From Mycobacterium conspicuum (GTDB taxonomy: Bacteria; Actinomycetota; Actinomycetes; Mycobacteriales; Mycobacteriaceae), in contig NZ_AP022613.1 of assembly GCF_010730195.1 (NCBI RefSeq), positions 2,728,001 to 2,792,000 of the forward strand: a stretch of DNA of 64,000 nucleotides. The letters run 5' to 3'. Every line of letters begins with the position of its first letter. The first letter of the stretch is position 1. The position numbers and the translations under genes were made by a program. The notes beneath the pieces were generated by a model that was not told the origin of the DNA, did not search any database, and saw only the letters and a program-made list of their open reading frames with translations. Below are positions 53,881-63,098 of the stretch, one piece after another.

Positions 53881-54333
53881 CTAGCTGCGCTCTCTGCGCA
53901 CCAACGACGTCGCGGCGCGCAACACCCCGCGCAGCGCGTAGACGGCGGCCACCACCGACAGCAGGATGAGCAGGATGAACATCGGCAGCCAGTTGGACCG
54001 CTGGTGGTCGACGTCCCACCAGACGATGGTGAACAGCAGCGCGCACAAGAAGAGCACGATGTCGCGCCAATTGCCCTGGTACGACAGCGCGGAGCGGCGC
54101 AGCGCGCGGCTCCGGTCGGTCGCATCGACTAAATCGTCGATGCGCGCGTCGATGGTGCGCTGCAGCTCGGCGCGTCTAGTGGTGGCGTCCGGCGGCAGCC
54201 GATCCAGCAGGTCCATGTCCTCTTTGATCAGGCCGCGATAGTTCGGGCCGCTGAATTGCCCGGCCGCGACGGCCAGCATCACACCACCAAAAACGGGAGC
54301 GCTGTTCAATGCGATCTGTCCCAGACCAGCCAC
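53881..54333 (-). CDS. Membrane protein of unknown function
   Basis: This 150-residue protein has a weakly hydrophobic N-terminus (VFGGVMLAVAAGQF), a charged helical middle (KEDMDLLDRLPPDATTRRAELQRTIDARIDDLVDATDRSR) that could form a coiled coil, and two strong membrane segments (IVLFLCALLFTIVWW and LPMFILLILLSVVAAVYAL). The GTG start has AAGGAGGA upstream. No catalytic motif is seen. Function unknown. Confidence 0.72.
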   Translation of the reverse strand: MAGLGQIALNSAPVFGGVMLAVAAGQFSGPNYRGLIKEDMDLLDRLPPDATTRRAELQRTIDARIDDLVDATDRSRALRRSALSYQGNWRDIVLFLCALLFTIVWWDVDHQRSNWLPMFILLILLSVVAAVYALRGVLRAATSLVRRERS

Positions 54334-54456
54334 GCTTGTTCCTCCTTCGGCTCGAGCTTCCGTTGAGGATCGCCGAAGCTGGAAAGCGAATCAACCACCC
54401 ATCCTGGGAGAGTTGCTGTGGCCGGTGGGCGGCGTGGTCGAGTTCGGTTGGCCGGC

Positions 54457-54759
54457 TTATGGATTGGGTTTGCGCGACGCATCCGTTCCCGGTACAACGG
54501 TGCGGGCGCGGCGGCGCGGGGTGGGACAGGTGACGCGGGGAATGCATCCGCAGTTGAGACCGACAATGCAAACTCCGCCGCCGCCGGCGGGAATCGCGGG
54601 GAAGGCGCCGTCGCGGCCTCCGGGATCGGGCGCGGAGCTGACCGTCACGCTCGGCGACGGGGCCGCCGGTGGATCCTCGCCCGGGCCGTAGCAGGTGCCG
54701 ATAGCGAGCGCGGCGGCCGCGCCACACAGCGCGATCGCCGTTGCGACTCCGCGGTGCAT
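54457..54759 (-). CDS. Small secreted protein of unknown function
   Basis: The 100-residue product starts MHRGVATAIALCGAAAALAIGTCYGPGEDPP, a signal peptide followed by a Pro/Ser-rich linker. The mature part has four or five cysteines in a short basic domain (GGVCIVGLNCGCIPRVTCPTP). The frame is open 189 bp further upstream, but that part has no coherent protein character, so ATG 54759 is chosen. It may be a small cysteine-stabilised secreted protein; no family was recognised. The opposite strand also has open frames here, so the assignment is moderate. Confidence 0.6.
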   Translation of the reverse strand: MHRGVATAIALCGAAAALAIGTCYGPGEDPPAAPSPSVTVSSAPDPGGRDGAFPAIPAGGGGVCIVGLNCGCIPRVTCPTPRRRARTVVPGTDASRKPNP

Positions 54760-54845
54760 CACGATGGCCGACTGTACGCGCCGACCTGCTTCTTTGCCGC
54801 GCACGGACGGCAACGTGTACCGAATCGGCAGGTGTTTCCCAGGAA

Positions 54846-55514
54846 TCAGGACGCCGCGGATGAGCGCCGCCGCGCCCGCGGCTGGGGGCCGGGAAGCGCA
54901 CCCATCGCGCGGGCCAGCTGCGGATAGGCGATAGCGGGTCCCATCCAACGGGTCAGATAGCGCCGCAGATCGGCGCCGCCGCGAGGGGGTCGACCCGCGT
55001 CGGCGACGAAGGAATGCACAACCCGCAGACAGAACTCCGCCAGCTCGTCGAGGCCCGCCTCGTCGAAACCGTAGTGCGCCCAGTCCACGTCGTAGCGGTG
55101 CAGCATCGAGCGTCCGAACGTGATCGCGGTGTCCGATGCGATGGAGACGGTCCGGCCGGCCCGGTCACGTCGACTGAGTACGGGTTCGAGCTGGTTGTCG
55201 GACGCCAGTCGTTCGATGGCGAACGCCACACCTTCCGTGACCGCAATGACCGGGTCGGTCAGTCCCTTGACGTGCGTTGCCAATTGGTCCAAAAGACCGT
55301 CGGCCGATCGCATCGCGGTCGCCACCCGCAACGCTTCGGTGCCGGGGAAGTACCGGTAGACGGTTTGGCGCGTCACCCCGAGCGTGCGCGCCACATCGGC
55401 GATCCGCATCGCGGACCCACGCTCGCTGATTATCTTGTCCGCGGCGTCGAGAATGCGCTCGATCGCCTCCTCGTCGGAGCCCGGCGTGTTGCCTGACCAG
55501 CCGTGACTGCGCAT
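54846..55514 (-). CDS. TetR-family transcriptional regulator
   Basis: This 222-residue repressor has the HTH ERILDAADKIISERGSAMRIADVARTLGVTRQTVYRYFPGTEALRVA and a helical C-terminal part. The frame extends upstream over the acyl-CoA synthetase, but the ATG at 55514, 31 bp after that gene's stop, is the natural start. It is the third gene of a TetR, acyl-CoA synthetase, TetR series, so the synthetase gene is sandwiched between two repressor genes of different sequence on the same strand. Confidence 0.88.
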   Translation of the reverse strand: MRSHGWSGNTPGSDEEAIERILDAADKIISERGSAMRIADVARTLGVTRQTVYRYFPGTEALRVATAMRSADGLLDQLATHVKGLTDPVIAVTEGVAFAIERLASDNQLEPVLSRRDRAGRTVSIASDTAITFGRSMLHRYDVDWAHYGFDEAGLDELAEFCLRVVHSFVADAGRPPRGGADLRRYLTRWMGPAIAYPQLARAMGALPGPQPRARRRSSAAS

Positions 55515-55545
55515 GGCTGGATCATAACGGCCGCGCCGGGCGGCG

Positions 55546-57225
55546 TCAGCTACCGGATCCGGCCGTGCTGGAAAGGCTTTCGACGGCAATCTCTTTGGCC
55601 CAGCGGTAGTCGGCTTTGCCGGCCGGCGACCGTCGAACTTTGCCGGTACGGATGATGGCCTTCGGCAGCTTGTAACGCGCGACGTGTTGCTGGCAAGTGG
55701 CCAGCAGCTCCTCGTCCGAGGGGTCGCTGCCTTCCCGAAGTTGCACGATCGCCACCACCTCGTTGCCCCAGCGTTCGGAAGGGCGCCCCGCCACCACCAC
55801 GTCGTAGACGTCGGGGTGTTCGGCCATCGCGGCCTCCACTTCCTCGGCGAAGATCTTCTCGCCGCCGGAGTTGATGGTGACCGAGTCACGGCCGAGCAGC
55901 TCGATGCGGCCATCGGCGAGGAATCGGGCCCGGTCTCCGGGCACCGACCAGCGCTCGCCGTCGATCACCGGGAACGTGCGGGCCGTCTTCTCGGCGTCGC
56001 CAAGGTAGCCGAGCGGGATCAGGCTGCGGCGCGCCAGCCATCCTTCTTCCTCGGCGCCCGGGCCCAATACCCGACTGAAATCGGCTGCGACAACGGCGGT
56101 TTCGGTGCCTGGACTGAAGGCGGCCATGCCGTTCGGCCCCGGGTCCATCGACGTCATGTTCATCTGCATGCCGGACTCCGAGGCGCCCACGGCGTCGATG
56201 ATCAACAGGTTCGGCAGCGCGGCGGCTATGCGGCTCCGAACGGCGTGGGTAAGGGGGGCGCCCCCGTTGCTGATCGACACTAGACCCGACAGGTCGTAGC
56301 GCCCGCGCTCGATCTCGTCGATGAGCGGGCGGGCTATCGCGTCGCCGACGACCGGGATGCTCATCACGCGTTCGCGTTCCGCCAGCGCCAAGACCTGGTC
56401 GGCCCGGATGGTTTCGACGTCGTCGGGGATGGCCAGCCAACCGCCCATGGACATGATTTGGAACGCGGCCCACTGAGCCGCGCCGTGCATGAACGGCGGG
56501 ATCAGCAGCAGCGAGGCGAACCCGGCGGTGTTTTTGGCACGTTCGGCAAGCTCGTCGTAGGACGCCAAGGCGTCGTCGCTGCCGAAAGTTCTTCCGCCCA
56601 TTGAGGAAACGAAGATGTCATGCTGACGCCACAGCACACCCTTGGGCATGCCCGTGGTGCCGCCGGTGTACAGGATGTACAGATCATCTCCGCTGGGCGT
56701 GGGCATCCCGCTCGCGGGTGGCGGTGTGGCGACGATGGATTCGTAGTCGACGGCGCCCGGCAGCAGCGGCTGGCCGCTGTGGTCGGACACCTGAATGAGG
56801 AATTCGAGGTGGGGGAGTCGGTCGCGGATCGCCGCAACCCGTGGTGCGAACTCGCCGCTGTAGACCAGCGCGCGAGCCTTCGCGTTGTCGAGCAGATAGA
56901 CAAGTTCGGCCTCGACGTAGCGGTAATTGACGTTGAACGGCGCGACTCGGGACCGATAGGCACCGATCATCGATTCCAGGTATTCGTTGCCGTTACGCAA
57001 GTACAGTCCGACGTGATCCTGCCCAGACTCGTGGCCCTGCAGGCGATCACGTTCGGTGTGACATCCCAAGCCCGCGGACGCGAGGTAATGCGCGACGCCG
57101 TCGACGCGGGCGTTCAGCTGCGCATACGTCCACTCACGGCCCCGCCAGATCAATACGCGATGATCGGGAAGTGTTGTCGCCAGTGTCGCGAACACCGTCG
57201 ACAAATTGAAGCCGTTGTCATCCAT
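55546..57225 (-). CDS. AMP-dependent acyl-CoA synthetase (FadD-like)
   Basis: This 559-residue ANL-family ligase has ILYTGGTTGMPKGVLWRQHD (phosphate loop), GASESGMQMN, GYLGDAEKTARTFP, the hinge-region motif LLGRDSVTINSGGEKIFAEEVE and the C-terminal KVRRSPAGKADYRWAK with the catalytic lysine. It resembles mycobacterial fatty-acid or steroid-acid CoA ligases of the FadD2/FadD19-like branch, but the acid is not identifiable. The ATG has GAGGAG 5 bp upstream. It lies 30 bp after one TetR gene and 31 bp before another, which likely makes a three-gene operon. Confidence 0.92.
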   Translation of the reverse strand: MDDNGFNLSTVFATLATTLPDHRVLIWRGREWTYAQLNARVDGVAHYLASAGLGCHTERDRLQGHESGQDHVGLYLRNGNEYLESMIGAYRSRVAPFNVNYRYVEAELVYLLDNAKARALVYSGEFAPRVAAIRDRLPHLEFLIQVSDHSGQPLLPGAVDYESIVATPPPASGMPTPSGDDLYILYTGGTTGMPKGVLWRQHDIFVSSMGGRTFGSDDALASYDELAERAKNTAGFASLLLIPPFMHGAAQWAAFQIMSMGGWLAIPDDVETIRADQVLALAERERVMSIPVVGDAIARPLIDEIERGRYDLSGLVSISNGGAPLTHAVRSRIAAALPNLLIIDAVGASESGMQMNMTSMDPGPNGMAAFSPGTETAVVAADFSRVLGPGAEEEGWLARRSLIPLGYLGDAEKTARTFPVIDGERWSVPGDRARFLADGRIELLGRDSVTINSGGEKIFAEEVEAAMAEHPDVYDVVVAGRPSERWGNEVVAIVQLREGSDPSDEELLATCQQHVARYKLPKAIIRTGKVRRSPAGKADYRWAKEIAVESLSSTAGSGS

Positions 57226-57255
57226 GAAGCTCCTCGAGGTTTCGTTGATTGCCTG

Positions 57256-57846
57256 TCACGCGACCGATGCGCCCAAAATTAGGTTGACTGCCTCCTCCAG
57301 TTGCCCGGCGATTTCGTCGTAGCTGACAAAACGGGCCATCATCAGGGCGCCGGAAAAAGTCATTTGCAGGGTGGATTTCACCGCGCGCGGCCATCCCGGA
57401 CCCAGGGCGGCACCGATCCGCCGGGCCACCTCGTCGCCGATCTGTTCACGCAGCGGCTTGACCGCGGGATCGTCGGCCATCAGCGCCGCGCCGCACGCGG
57501 CGGTCAGCTCGGGTTCGTCGGCGACCACGATCGCCATATCCCGCAGGGTCGCGCTCACGCGTGTTTTGGTGGTGTCGTTGACGTCGGTGTGCAGCGGAAG
57601 TGCCTGCAGCAGGCGCAGGTACACCGCCGCCACCAGCGCGCTCTTCGACGGAAAGTAGGTATACGCGCTAGCCGGCGACACCCCGGCGCGGCTGGCGACG
57701 GCGCGCATCGTCAGGTTGGCGTAGGAAGTCTCGCGCAGTTCCGCCAGCCCGGCGTCGAGCACCTTGCGGATCGTCTGCCCGGGCCGACGATCCGACCGGC
57801 GACCGGCGACGGAGGCGTCAGCAGCAGAAGCCGCTTCTCTAGACAC
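57256..57846 (-). CDS. TetR-family transcriptional regulator
   Basis: This 196-residue repressor has the HTH TIRKVLDAGLAELRETSYANLTMRAVASRAGVSPASAYTYFPSKSALVAA and a helical effector domain. It starts at GTG 57846, with a weak inverted repeat ACAC-N7-GTGT at that start codon which could be autoregulatory. It leads an operon with the acyl-CoA synthetase and a second TetR gene, and probably senses an acyl-CoA or its parent acid. Confidence 0.88.
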   Translation of the reverse strand: MSREAASAADASVAGRRSDRRPGQTIRKVLDAGLAELRETSYANLTMRAVASRAGVSPASAYTYFPSKSALVAAVYLRLLQALPLHTDVNDTTKTRVSATLRDMAIVVADEPELTAACGAALMADDPAVKPLREQIGDEVARRIGAALGPGWPRAVKSTLQMTFSGALMMARFVSYDEIAGQLEEAVNLILGASVA

Positions 57847-58493
57847 CCGTCCAGTGTAGGAAATTCGTCATCCGCCCGACAACGCCCTCACCCGGGCACC
57901 GCGGGCAGGGTTTGGTGCGCTGAACGCGCCCTTCGCGGCGCGGTCAGGTCCGCCACCGGCTCCGTGCTCTTAGATCTCAAAGCAGACATGTGTCCAGAAA
58001 TGACGAGTGCTCCCGGGAGGAATCCGTTCATGGCGGCACCGAGCAACGTGTAGCCCACGAGCACGGCGGCCCTGTCGTGGTCCCGCGTCGTCGCCTCGTT
58101 GGGCCCATATTGAGACACCAGCACAGCGGTCTCTTCTCCTCGTCTGCCGTCTGAGCGCATCGATGATCGGTCGCCGCCACCGCCGGAAAGGCGTCGGTGG
58201 CGGCGACCGCCGCGCAGCCTGCCAGGTGGGCCGTCAGGCTGAACCCCTCGTGTCGGCGGTGATGGTGTTAGCGTCGGTCTTGCATGTGACGATCCGAAGA
58301 TATGGCGGTGCTTGGGTGCCGCACATCCGTAAGCGGCTACGCGTTTTTGCTCCGCCCGACGGCCGCGCTACGCGGTGCCACGCGGGCGCGGCCAGCGCCG
58401 AAAGTGGCGAAGTGAAGCCAAAATGCCTAGGAGTCGAGGGATTTCGGCTCATGCTGGCAAACCTGACGTGCCGCGCGGCACGTACGTAGATTG
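57847..58493. other. Intergenic region without a convincing gene
   Basis: This 647-bp stretch lies upstream of a TetR gene and downstream of the LuxR-type gene. Open frames on both strands give low-complexity Arg/Ala-rich products and are not convincing. One minus-strand frame at 57888-58160 (90 residues, with a hydrophobic GYTLLGAAMNGFLPGALVISG stretch) could be a small membrane protein, but has no support beyond being open. The region ends in an 18-bp perfect palindrome at 58466-58483. Confidence 0.5.
58466..58483. terminator. 18-bp perfect palindrome after the LuxR-type gene
   Basis: ACGTGCCGCGCGGCACGT lies 10 bp beyond the stop codon of the LuxR-type gene. In RNA it would form a short GC-rich hairpin without a U tract, as often seen for mycobacterial terminators. 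Being fully symmetric, it could also be a protein-binding site. Confidence 0.5.
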
Positions 58494-61136
58494 TTACGTG
58501 GTGCGGGTCGGCCGCGAGGAGCGAGCCGTGCCGCGCATGAACGCCGCCAACGACTTGCGATCGGGAACATCGAGTTTGGTGCAGGCGTGGTAAATGTGCC
58601 CCTCCACCGTTCGTGGCGACAACGAAAGCCGCTCGGCGATCTCTGGGGTGCTCAGGCCTGCCGCCACCAGGGTGGCGATTTCGCGTTCCCTCGCACTCAG
58701 CGGCAGCGGTTGCGCGGCCGCGACCAGAGCCGGGGTCCGGATCCCGCCGCAGCCGTCGGCGATGCGGTCGGCGGCGGCCGCGGCTTCGGTGGCGTTGCGC
58801 CGGTCGTCGCGGCCGCGGAACATCTCGGCGGCCTGCGCGGCCGCGTCGGCAGCCGACAGCAGCGCCCCGATTTGCTCGAACTGTGCGCTCACCGCGTAGA
58901 CAGCCGCCGCGTCGCAGTCGAGCAGCGCCGTCGCGTAGCCGGCGTGCACGCGCGCCAGGCGACCGTCGACGCCGCCGGCGACGTCGATCAGGCGCGGTAG
59001 GCACGCGCGGTCACCGAATCGGGCCGCGTCGTGCAAAGCCAGCATCTCGACCGCCAGCTGACCGCCCTGCTCGGCCAGGGCGGCGGCGTCCGTCGCCGCG
59101 GCGACGGCACCACTGACGTTGCCCTGCGCCGCGGCGAGCCATGCCTCGGCGATGCGCACTTGCGGGCGCCACACCGCGTGGTGAGCGTCGGGGCTCATCC
59201 TCAGTTCGGCGATGAGCGTGGCGGCGTCGTCGGCGCGGCCCAGCGCGCAATATGCCTGGGCCAACACCAGTCTGGGCACGGTCCACCAGATGCCCGATTC
59301 GGTGCTCAGCGCCGCGACGGTCTGTTCCATCCGCGCCGCCGCCGAGACGAAGCGGCCGCTGGCCAGGTCGACGACGCCGGCCAGCATGGTGGCGAGCCCC
59401 CAGCTCAGGTATTGGCTCGGTGCGGAGATGTGCCCAGCGCCGACGCAGCGTTTCTCGGCGGCATCGAATTCACCCATCAACAGCAGGGCGCGCACCTCGG
59501 AGAAGGCCATCAGGTGCCGCAGCACCCCGTCGACCTGGCCTTCGACGTCCTTGCCCCGTTCGGCGAGCGCGGCGACCTGCTCGCCACGGCCCATCAACCC
59601 CAGCGCCAGGCCGCCCGCGAACACCGCCCATCCCAACGCGGCCGGCGGCCCGGCGGGCGCGCCGAGTTCGCGTCGGGAGACTTCGACCGCATCCGCCAAC
59701 CTGCCGGCAAACGCCGCTGACGCCGCCGCCAGCGCGTCCACACCGCGGCGCAGTTCGGCGCCGCGGACCCGCCCGCGCAGCAACTCGACGACCCGTTCGG
59801 CGGCCTGGGCATCGCCCTTGAGCGCCTGCAGGTTGAGGACACGGACGGTTGCCCAGCCGAGCAGCTCGGCCTCGTCCATCGTGTCCGGGTCGATTCCGTC
59901 GAACACCGCGTCGGCCTCGGCGGCCTTGCCCTGCCACAACAGACAGCGTGCCAACAGCTCACGGGCGCCCAGACCGGCGCCGCGATCGACCGCCGCGCGC
60001 GCCAGCCGCTCACCCAAAATGACGTCGGTCAACGTGACGGCGTCCTGGGCCGCGGCCACCAGTAGGGCAACGTCGGCGGGCACGTCGCTGTCGAGGGTGA
60101 GTTCGGCCAGCCTGATCCGCTCGCCGGCCCCGCGGATCGGCTTGTCGCGCAACGCACGCACCAGCTCGCCGCGTAAGCGGCGCGCGGCGGCCACGCCGAG
60201 GCGTCGGCGCATGACATCGGCGAGAAGCAGGTGATTGAACCGCACCTCGACGACGTCGAGGCCGATGTCGAGGCCGACTACGCGGTCCGCGGCGATGCGG
60301 ATCAATCCCCGCGTTTCGGCCTGCTCGACCGCACCGGCACCGACCAAACCCGTCAGCGTGTCCAGGTCGAGGGGTTCGCACAACGCCAAGAGCCCCAACG
60401 CATGCGCCACGTCGTCGGGCAGCTGCTCGATCCGTTCGTCGAGCAGCGACGCGAGCTCCGGACTGACCGCGCCGCGTCCGCGCAGCTGCCAGACGCCACG
60501 GACCCGTCGCAACGTGCCCGCCTCGGCCGCGGCGCCCACCAGGTGGCGCACGAACAGCGCATTGCCGCCGGAGTCGCGGTACATCAAATCCGCGCTCAGC
60601 CCCTCCACGGGCCCGTCGAGCGCTTTCTCGATCAGCCCGACGCACTGATCCCTGCTGAATGGGCCCAGATCGAGGCGCTGCAGGTAGTCGTCCTTCCACA
60701 GCGAGGTAATGGCGTCCGGCACCGCCTCGCCGGCCCGGACGTTGACCACCATCGGCACCGAAGCGTCGAGCGCCAGCTGGTGCAGCAGCATCGCCGATAA
60801 TTCGTCGAGCAAATGCGCGTCGTCGACGGCCAACACGGTGCCGGCCTCGGCGGTCAACGCGTCACGGGCACTGGCCAAAAACGCCATCGGGTCGCGCGCG
60901 GCGGCCAACCCGACAAGGTGAGCGAAGGCGCCCAGCGGGATGCCGCGTGACGACGCCGTTCCGGCGACCCATCGCACCCGCAGCGATTCGGTGACCTGGC
61001 GGGCCAGGGTGGTCTTTCCGACACCCGCGTTGCCCACCACCACGATGCCGCGAGAGTGGGAGTGCCCAGCGAGCGCAGCCCGCACCGCCGCGAACTCGGG
61101 CTCGCGGTGTATTAGCGGCCAATCCTCGGCACCCAA
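58494..61136 (-). CDS. LuxR-family regulator with N-terminal AAA/NTPase domain (LAL type)
   Basis: This large regulator (about 880 residues) has Walker A GNAGVGKTT near residue 35, Walker B VLAVDDAHLLD, a long helical TPR-like middle region, and a C-terminal LuxR HTH (LSAREREIATLVAAGLSTPEIAERLSLSPRTVEGHIYHACTKLDVPDRKSLAAFMR). This is the MalT/LAL architecture of ATP-dependent activators. The start is unclear: the frame is open to 61553 across the divergent methyltransferase gene, with no ATG or GTG near the homology start; TTG 61136 is the best choice. An ATG nearby is in a different frame. Targets and inducer unknown. Confidence 0.85.
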   Translation of the reverse strand: MGAEDWPLIHREPEFAAVRAALAGHSHSRGIVVVGNAGVGKTTLARQVTESLRVRWVAGTASSRGIPLGAFAHLVGLAAARDPMAFLASARDALTAEAGTVLAVDDAHLLDELSAMLLHQLALDASVPMVVNVRAGEAVPDAITSLWKDDYLQRLDLGPFSRDQCVGLIEKALDGPVEGLSADLMYRDSGGNALFVRHLVGAAAEAGTLRRVRGVWQLRGRGAVSPELASLLDERIEQLPDDVAHALGLLALCEPLDLDTLTGLVGAGAVEQAETRGLIRIAADRVVGLDIGLDVVEVRFNHLLLADVMRRRLGVAAARRLRGELVRALRDKPIRGAGERIRLAELTLDSDVPADVALLVAAAQDAVTLTDVILGERLARAAVDRGAGLGARELLARCLLWQGKAAEADAVFDGIDPDTMDEAELLGWATVRVLNLQALKGDAQAAERVVELLRGRVRGAELRRGVDALAAASAAFAGRLADAVEVSRRELGAPAGPPAALGWAVFAGGLALGLMGRGEQVAALAERGKDVEGQVDGVLRHLMAFSEVRALLLMGEFDAAEKRCVGAGHISAPSQYLSWGLATMLAGVVDLASGRFVSAAARMEQTVAALSTESGIWWTVPRLVLAQAYCALGRADDAATLIAELRMSPDAHHAVWRPQVRIAEAWLAAAQGNVSGAVAAATDAAALAEQGGQLAVEMLALHDAARFGDRACLPRLIDVAGGVDGRLARVHAGYATALLDCDAAAVYAVSAQFEQIGALLSAADAAAQAAEMFRGRDDRRNATEAAAAADRIADGCGGIRTPALVAAAQPLPLSAREREIATLVAAGLSTPEIAERLSLSPRTVEGHIYHACTKLDVPDRKSLAAFMRGTARSSRPTRTT

Positions 61137-61205
61137 CAGAGCTGAGACTCTACCGATTCCATCCGCGCGATCGCGGTTGATCAGCGCAAAACCGCGAGCC
61201 GTAGG

Positions 61206-61760
61206 GTGACGGCTGTGACCGCCGAGGATCGGCACCGCTGGGACGAGCGGTACGCGAGCCAGCCGCCGGCGCTCGTCGACGCGGTGGGGCCGCCGGGCTT
61301 GTTCGCCGCCCACGCCGATGCGGTCCCGGTCAGCGGCAAGGCGCTCGATTTGGCGTGCGGCCGGGGACTCGGCAGCGTGTGGCTGGCGCGGCGCGGGCTG
61401 GATGTTTTGGGCCTGGACATCTCGGCGGTGGCTATCGACCAGGCGCGAGAGCTGGCCCGGCGCAGCGGCGTCGACGGGCGGTGCCGGTTCGAAGTTGTCG
61501 ATCTTGACGGGGGCCTGCCCCCTGGCGCACCCGTCGACGTCATCGTCTGCCACAAGTTCCGGGACCGCCGCCTCGATCGCGCGATCATCGAACGCCTGGC
61601 GCCTGGCGGCCTACTGGCGATGGCCGTGCTCAGCGAAGTCGGCGCCAGCCCGGGCCCGTTTCGTGCGGCGACGGGCGAGCTACCCGCCGCCTTCGCCGAA
61701 CTCGAGCTGGTTGCCGCCGGTGAGGGCGGCGGGCACGCGTGGCTGCTGGCACGGGCCTGA
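61206..61760 (+). CDS. SAM-dependent methyltransferase, class I
   Basis: This 184-residue protein has the SAM motif ALDLACGRGLGSVWLARRGLDVLGLDISAVAIDQAR and later APVDVIVCHKFRD and LAPGGLLAMAVLSEVG, as in TehB-like and small class I methyltransferases. Starts at GTG 61206 or GTG 61215 are possible. It is divergent from the LuxR-type gene, with about 70 bp between, so it could be a target of that regulator. Its stop codon falls in a hairpin at 61759-61778. The substrate is unknown. Confidence 0.85.
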   Translation: MTAVTAEDRHRWDERYASQPPALVDAVGPPGLFAAHADAVPVSGKALDLACGRGLGSVWLARRGLDVLGLDISAVAIDQARELARRSGVDGRCRFEVVDLDGGLPPGAPVDVIVCHKFRDRRLDRAIIERLAPGGLLAMAVLSEVGASPGPFRAATGELPAAFAELELVAAGEGGGHAWLLARA

Positions 61761-61778
61761 CGGTCGGGTATGACCGTC
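61759..61778 (+). terminator. Hairpin at the methyltransferase stop codon
   Basis: GACGGTC and GACCGTC form a 7-bp stem with a 6-nt loop directly after the stop codon. A competing palindrome ATGACC-GTC-GGTCAT overlaps it at 61770-61784. The downstream 120 bp, before the acyl-CoA dehydrogenase, contains a tandem 9-bp repeat ATTCGCCGT/ATTCGCCGA at 61818-61835 and probably its promoter. Confidence 0.45.
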
Positions 61779-61903
61779 GGTCATCACACAATTGTCGGGA
61801 CCTCCCTCCTGTAACGCATTCGCCGTATTCGCCGAAATAGCGTCCGCGAGCCTGAAAACTATGCGAACCTGGCCATTCGAGCCGGTTTAGTCAAGGGGTG
61901 TCA

Positions 61904-63067
61904 ATGTCCGAGCTTTTTCCGACATACCGTGCCAGCTGGGAAACAGACGAGCACCGCGAATTGCGTAAGCACGCCGCCGAATTCCTGGCAAAGGAAGCCA
62001 CCCCGAACCAAGAACGTTGGGCCCGTGAACATCAGGTCGACCGCGAGTACTGGAACAAGCTTGGCGATGCGGGGCTGCTCGGGCTGGACCTGCCCGAGCG
62101 GTTCGGCGGCGCCGGAGGCGATTTCGGCTTTTCGGCGGTTGTCGCCGAGGAGCAGACGCTGGCGAACGACACCGCGTCGGGTTGGATTGTGCACTCGCCG
62201 ATCGGCGCGCATTACATCAACACCTACGGCAGCGAGGAGCAGAAGCAGCGTTGGCTGCCCAAGATCATCAGCGGGGAAGCGGTGCTGGCGATCGCAATGA
62301 CCGAACCGGGCGCCGGCTCTGACCTGCAGGGGATTCGTACCACCGCGGTTCGCGACGGCTCGGACTACGTGATCAACGGCTCAAAGACCTTCATTTCCAA
62401 CGGGTCTCACTGTGACCTGCTGATCATCGTCACCAAGACCGATCCCACCGCCGGCGCCGCGGGAACTTCGCTGATCGTTGCCGAAACCAACGACAACCTG
62501 GCGGGTTTCGAGCGCGGACGAGTCCTGGAAAAGATCGGGCAGCACGGTCAAGACACCCGCGAGCTGTTCTTCTCGGATATGCGCGTGCCGGTGGCGAACC
62601 TGCTCGGCGAGAAGGAAGGACTGGGGTTCTATCAGCTGATGGAACAGCTGGCGCGCGAGCGGCTCGTCATCGCCGCGCAGGCCGCCGGGATGGCGGAATG
62701 CGCTGTGCTCGAGGCGATCCGCTACACCAAGCATCGCGAGGCGTTCGGTCGGCAGTTGATCAAGTTCCAGCACAACAGGTTTGAGCTCGCGCAGCTGAAG
62801 GCCGAGACGCTGTCGATCAAGACCACCGTCGACTTCTGCATCCAGCAGTACATCGATGGCAACAACGACCCGGCGATCGCGTCGATGGCCAAGCTGATCG
62901 CCGCGGACAAGGCGGTTGACGTCGTGGACCGTTGCCTGCAGTTCTTCGGTGGTTACGGCTACATGATGGAGTACCCCATCGCGCGTGCCTATGCGGCGGC
63001 GCGCGTCGCCAAGATCTACGGCGGCACAAGCGAAATCATGAAGGAAATCATCAGCCGCTCGCTGTAG
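61904..63067 (+). CDS. Acyl-CoA dehydrogenase (FadE family)
   Basis: This 387-residue flavoprotein has AMTEPGAGSDLQG (131-143), EKIGQHGQDTRELFFSDMRVP and a C-terminus KIYGGTSEIMKEIISRSL. Glu270 in AVLEAIRYTKHREAFG is at the position of the catalytic base of long-chain and isovaleryl-type enzymes. It would introduce an alpha,beta double bond into an acyl-CoA. ATG 61904 is preferred over GTG 61898 because AAGGGG lies 5 bp upstream. It clearly resembles the enzyme at 2107-3258. The crotonase gene follows 31 bp later, so the pair may act in sequence. Confidence 0.93.
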   Translation: MSELFPTYRASWETDEHRELRKHAAEFLAKEATPNQERWAREHQVDREYWNKLGDAGLLGLDLPERFGGAGGDFGFSAVVAEEQTLANDTASGWIVHSPIGAHYINTYGSEEQKQRWLPKIISGEAVLAIAMTEPGAGSDLQGIRTTAVRDGSDYVINGSKTFISNGSHCDLLIIVTKTDPTAGAAGTSLIVAETNDNLAGFERGRVLEKIGQHGQDTRELFFSDMRVPVANLLGEKEGLGFYQLMEQLARERLVIAAQAAGMAECAVLEAIRYTKHREAFGRQLIKFQHNRFELAQLKAETLSIKTTVDFCIQQYIDGNNDPAIASMAKLIAADKAVDVVDRCLQFFGGYGYMMEYPIARAYAAARVAKIYGGTSEIMKEIISRSL

Positions 63068-63098
63068 CCACTGCCCGGTTTCGGGTAGTGTCACGGGG

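Noticed and set aside
55376..55392. Third copy of the palindromic repeat (GAGCGTGCG match)
   Set aside because: Only a short segment matches, inside the TetR coding region, without the rest of the 60-bp element.
57838..57860. Fifth CTCTA operator near the TetR start at 57846
   Set aside because: CTCTA occurs, but the opposite arm is GTGTAG rather than TAGAG at the right distance, so it does not fit the consensus.
61131..61160. Fourth ACTCTA-type operator near the LuxR-type start
   Set aside because: ACTCTA is present, but the partner arm TAGAGT is absent at the required 6-bp spacing.
61137..61553. N-terminal extension of the LuxR-type protein
   Set aside because: The extra 139 codons overlap the divergent methyltransferase and have no domain character; homology begins near 61136.
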